Shown piece by piece: positions 49,551-50,907 of a stretch of 50,907 nucleotides of DNA. The stretch is from an uncultured Treponema sp. Its GTDB lineage: Bacteria; Spirochaetota; Spirochaetia; Treponematales; Treponemataceae. The stretch's first letter is position 1, and every line of letters starts with the position of its first letter. The DNA is taken from the NCBI GenBank assembly GCA_938045195.1, contig CALINC010000020.1, forward strand, positions 1 to 50,907, read 5' to 3'. The translations under genes were made by a program, and so were the position numbers. Below the pieces are notes generated by a model. That model had not been told where the DNA came from. It ran no database searches and was given only the letters and a program-made list of their open reading frames with translations.

Positions 49551-50405
49551 CTATAACGCAAGCAAAAAAAACAAAAAAGTCCGCGTATAATGCTTTAGAA
49601 AAGCATAATAAGCATTTTGTGCATTTTTTTCGTCCTTAAAAAGACCGAAAACGGAAGAACCCGAACCGCTCATAAGAGCAAAATCAGCTCCATAAGTTAA
49701 AAGATTGCATTTAACCTCTTTTATAACCGGAAATTCTTTAAACAGAACTTCCTCAAAACTGTTAAAAAAAGGCCAATCACGGCAATCCGCACTGCAAAAA
49801 TCTTCTATAGTAAAAGCAGGATTAATCTCAATATTTTCAGCTCTGTTTAAAAGTTTGTACGCCTTATGCGTATAACTTTTAATATCGGGATATACCAAAA
49901 TGCCAAAATAACCGCCTGCAACGGAAACAGGTTTTAAAACCTCTCCCCTGCCGTATACAGCTGCAGCACCTCTATGTAAAAAAAACGGAACGTCGCTGCC
50001 TATCTCGGTTGCTATCTTTATTAAAACCGATGTAGATAGACAAGCGTTAAACATATTGTTTAAGCCCGTTAAAACCGCCGCTGCATCCGAAGAACCGCCT
50101 CCTAAACCCGCTCCTTGTGGAATATGTTTTAATACCCTCACCAGAATACCGTCATGGATACTCGACGCATTAACGAATTTTTCGTAAGCAGCCGTAATGG
50201 TGTTTTCTTTCGGCAATTCCGCCAAAGGCGATAACACTAAACAAGTATCTTTTTTAGGCAGCTTTTCAATTAAAAGCTCATCGGCAAGCGAAATAGAATG
50301 AAAAAGACCTGCAATATTATGAAAACCGTCTTTTCTTTTTCCAAGAACTTCCAAATGCAGATTAATTTTGGCATAAGCCGAAAGGCTGATTGCGCTTTTA
50401 ACCAT
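49551..50405 (-). CDS. ispE: 4-diphosphocytidyl-2-C-methyl-D-erythritol kinase
   Basis: A 284-residue GHMP kinase of the non-mevalonate isoprenoid pathway. AYAKINLHLEVLGKRKDGFHNI is the N-terminal signature (described by key residues AKINL and DGFH), the ATP loop is PQGAGLGGGSSDAAA near residue 96, and MSGSGSSVFGLF the C-terminal GHMP motif. The start ATG 50403-50405 lies 9 nt after a TATAAT, so the message may be leaderless. Confidence 0.95.
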   Translation of the reverse strand: MVKSAISLSAYAKINLHLEVLGKRKDGFHNIAGLFHSISLADELLIEKLPKKDTCLVLSPLAELPKENTITAAYEKFVNASSIHDGILVRVLKHIPQGAGLGGGSSDAAAVLTGLNNMFNACLSTSVLIKIATEIGSDVPFFLHRGAAAVYGRGEVLKPVSVAGGYFGILVYPDIKSYTHKAYKLLNRAENIEINPAFTIEDFCSADCRDWPFFNSFEEVLFKEFPVIKEVKCNLLTYGADFALMSGSGSSVFGLFKDEKNAQNAYYAFLKHYTRTFLFFLLAL

Positions 50406-50414
50406 GTTCCGCCT

Positions 50415-50442
50415 ATTATAGTCAATTTAACGGTTTTGTCAA
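50415..50442 (-). promoter_or_regulatory. ispE promoter
   Basis: On the minus strand: -35 TTGACA (50437-50442), 16-nt spacer, -10 TATAAT (50415-50420), both perfect. The start would fall about 3 nt before the ispE ATG at 50405. Confidence 0.8.
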
Positions 50443-50485
50443 TAGGTAACCGCTTAAAAAATGATTTTTATGCGAAAATAATCTG

Positions 50486-50546
50486 TTAACGGCTTCATAT
50501 TGCCGACGGATCAGTACGCTAAAGCCGGTAAGCTTTCAGCCGTTAA
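50486..50546 (-). terminator. Nested hairpin after the partial gene, possible terminator
   Basis: TTAACGGC (50486-50493) pairs with GCCGTTAA (50539-50546), and GCTAAAGC/GCTTTCAGC-like arms pair inside it near 50518-50540. On the minus strand it is followed by AGATTATTTTCG, only weakly T-rich, so terminator function is uncertain. Its outer-plus-inner stem layout also resembles the modular hairpins. Confidence 0.45.
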
Positions 50547-50557
50547 TCGGAGGTTTC

Positions 50558-50907
50558 TTATCCCTTAGCTCCTACAAGATAAAGATACTTAATCGGCAGC
50601 CCATATATTTCAGCTTCTTCAAACCCTTCAATCATAGGAAAATAGGTATAGGTACGCCCGTCGATAAGTTCGATGGTAATCATAAAGCCTAACTCACTAT
50701 TTAAGTTGTAGCTTGCTTTTTTTATATCCATTAAGCTATGCGGTTCAATATATTCGGAATCTTCGTTTTGACCTGCAATAAGTTCGCAAATAAATTGTTC
50801 CGTCCGTCCTTGGTGCATATCCATACATTGGAATGCGATATAGTCAGGTTTGATATACTGCAAACAAGAAGCCGCATCATGGGCATTAAGAGCTTTTACA
50901 AAACCGC
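50558..50907 (-). CDS. Partial gene, unknown function (N terminus outside window)
   Basis: The frame runs open to the window end, reading GFVKALNAHDAASCLQYI at the edge, and stops at 50558. A TTG at 50861-50863 could be misread as a start, but the open frame upstream argues for a longer protein. The visible 116 residues show alpha-beta character (FVKALNAHDAASCLQYI then IELIDGRTYTYFPMIEGF), loosely like an NTF2-type cone fold domain. No firm identification. Confidence 0.6.
   Translation of the reverse strand, partial: GFVKALNAHDAASCLQYIKPDYIAFQCMDMHQGRTEQFICELIAGQNEDSEYIEPHSLMDIKKASYNLNSELGFMITIELIDGRTYTYFPMIEGFEEAEIYGLPIKYLYLVGAKG

Overview
The window looks like the chromosome of a spirochaete of the genus Treponema, closest in style to oral or animal-associated species. 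Four things point there. The flagellar order flgB-flgC-fliE-fliF-fliG-fliH-fliI-fliJ follows hslU/hslV, topA, dprA and a reduced division cluster, an order I recall from Treponema genomes. There is a hexokinase of the eukaryote-like family, a SpoVG protein, and lipoproteins with loose spirochaetal lipoboxes. The DNA is AT-rich, with many overlapping genes and strong TTGACA/TATAAT-type promoters. Species cannot be fixed from sequence reading alone.

Layout. 1-1.2 kb: a partial hairpin repeat, an outward promoter, purQ (minus) and a modular hairpin element in its leader. 1.3-5.0 kb (plus): pyrG behind a strong promoter and a long leader, then a fused dihydroorotate dehydrogenase with its electron-transfer subunit. 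5.0-31.4 kb (minus): an almost unbroken 26-kb run of 25 genes. It starts with mraZ and the stripped division cluster (rsmH, ftsL, murF, ftsW, ftsQ, ftsA, ftsZ), passes through xerD, a TPR lipoprotein, dprA, topA, xerC, hslV and hslU, then the flagellar basal-body/export genes, and ends with an 808-residue TPR protein and a family-3 glycosidase. 31.6-39.0 kb (plus): small membrane protein, MinD-like ATPase, FapA/DUF342 protein, lgt, nadE and a DedA protein. 39.1-40.9 kb: a surface-lipoprotein gene behind a promoter with a G9 tract between -35 and -10. 41.0-46.4 kb (minus): metK, hexokinase, MATE transporter, der. 46.4-48.4 kb: accessory DNA with one small lipoprotein, an insertion-sequence remnant and an array of modular hairpins. 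48.4-50.9 kb (minus): a partial gene at the window edge, ispE, spoVG, tRNA-Gln and rplY.

The best candidates for undescribed biology are: (1) a family of modular intergenic hairpin elements whose arms change while pairing is kept, around a conserved core GCATACAATAA...GTTTGC(C)/(G)GCAAAC-TCG, found near purQ, between flgB and flgC, and next to a broken transposase; (2) the G9 promoter of the lipoprotein, a probable phase-variation switch; (3) a NAD synthetase whose attached glutaminase domain appears to have lost all three catalytic residues; (4) a lipoprotein with an apparently circularly permuted von Willebrand A domain. Regulatory calls rest on eye-read motifs and are inference.
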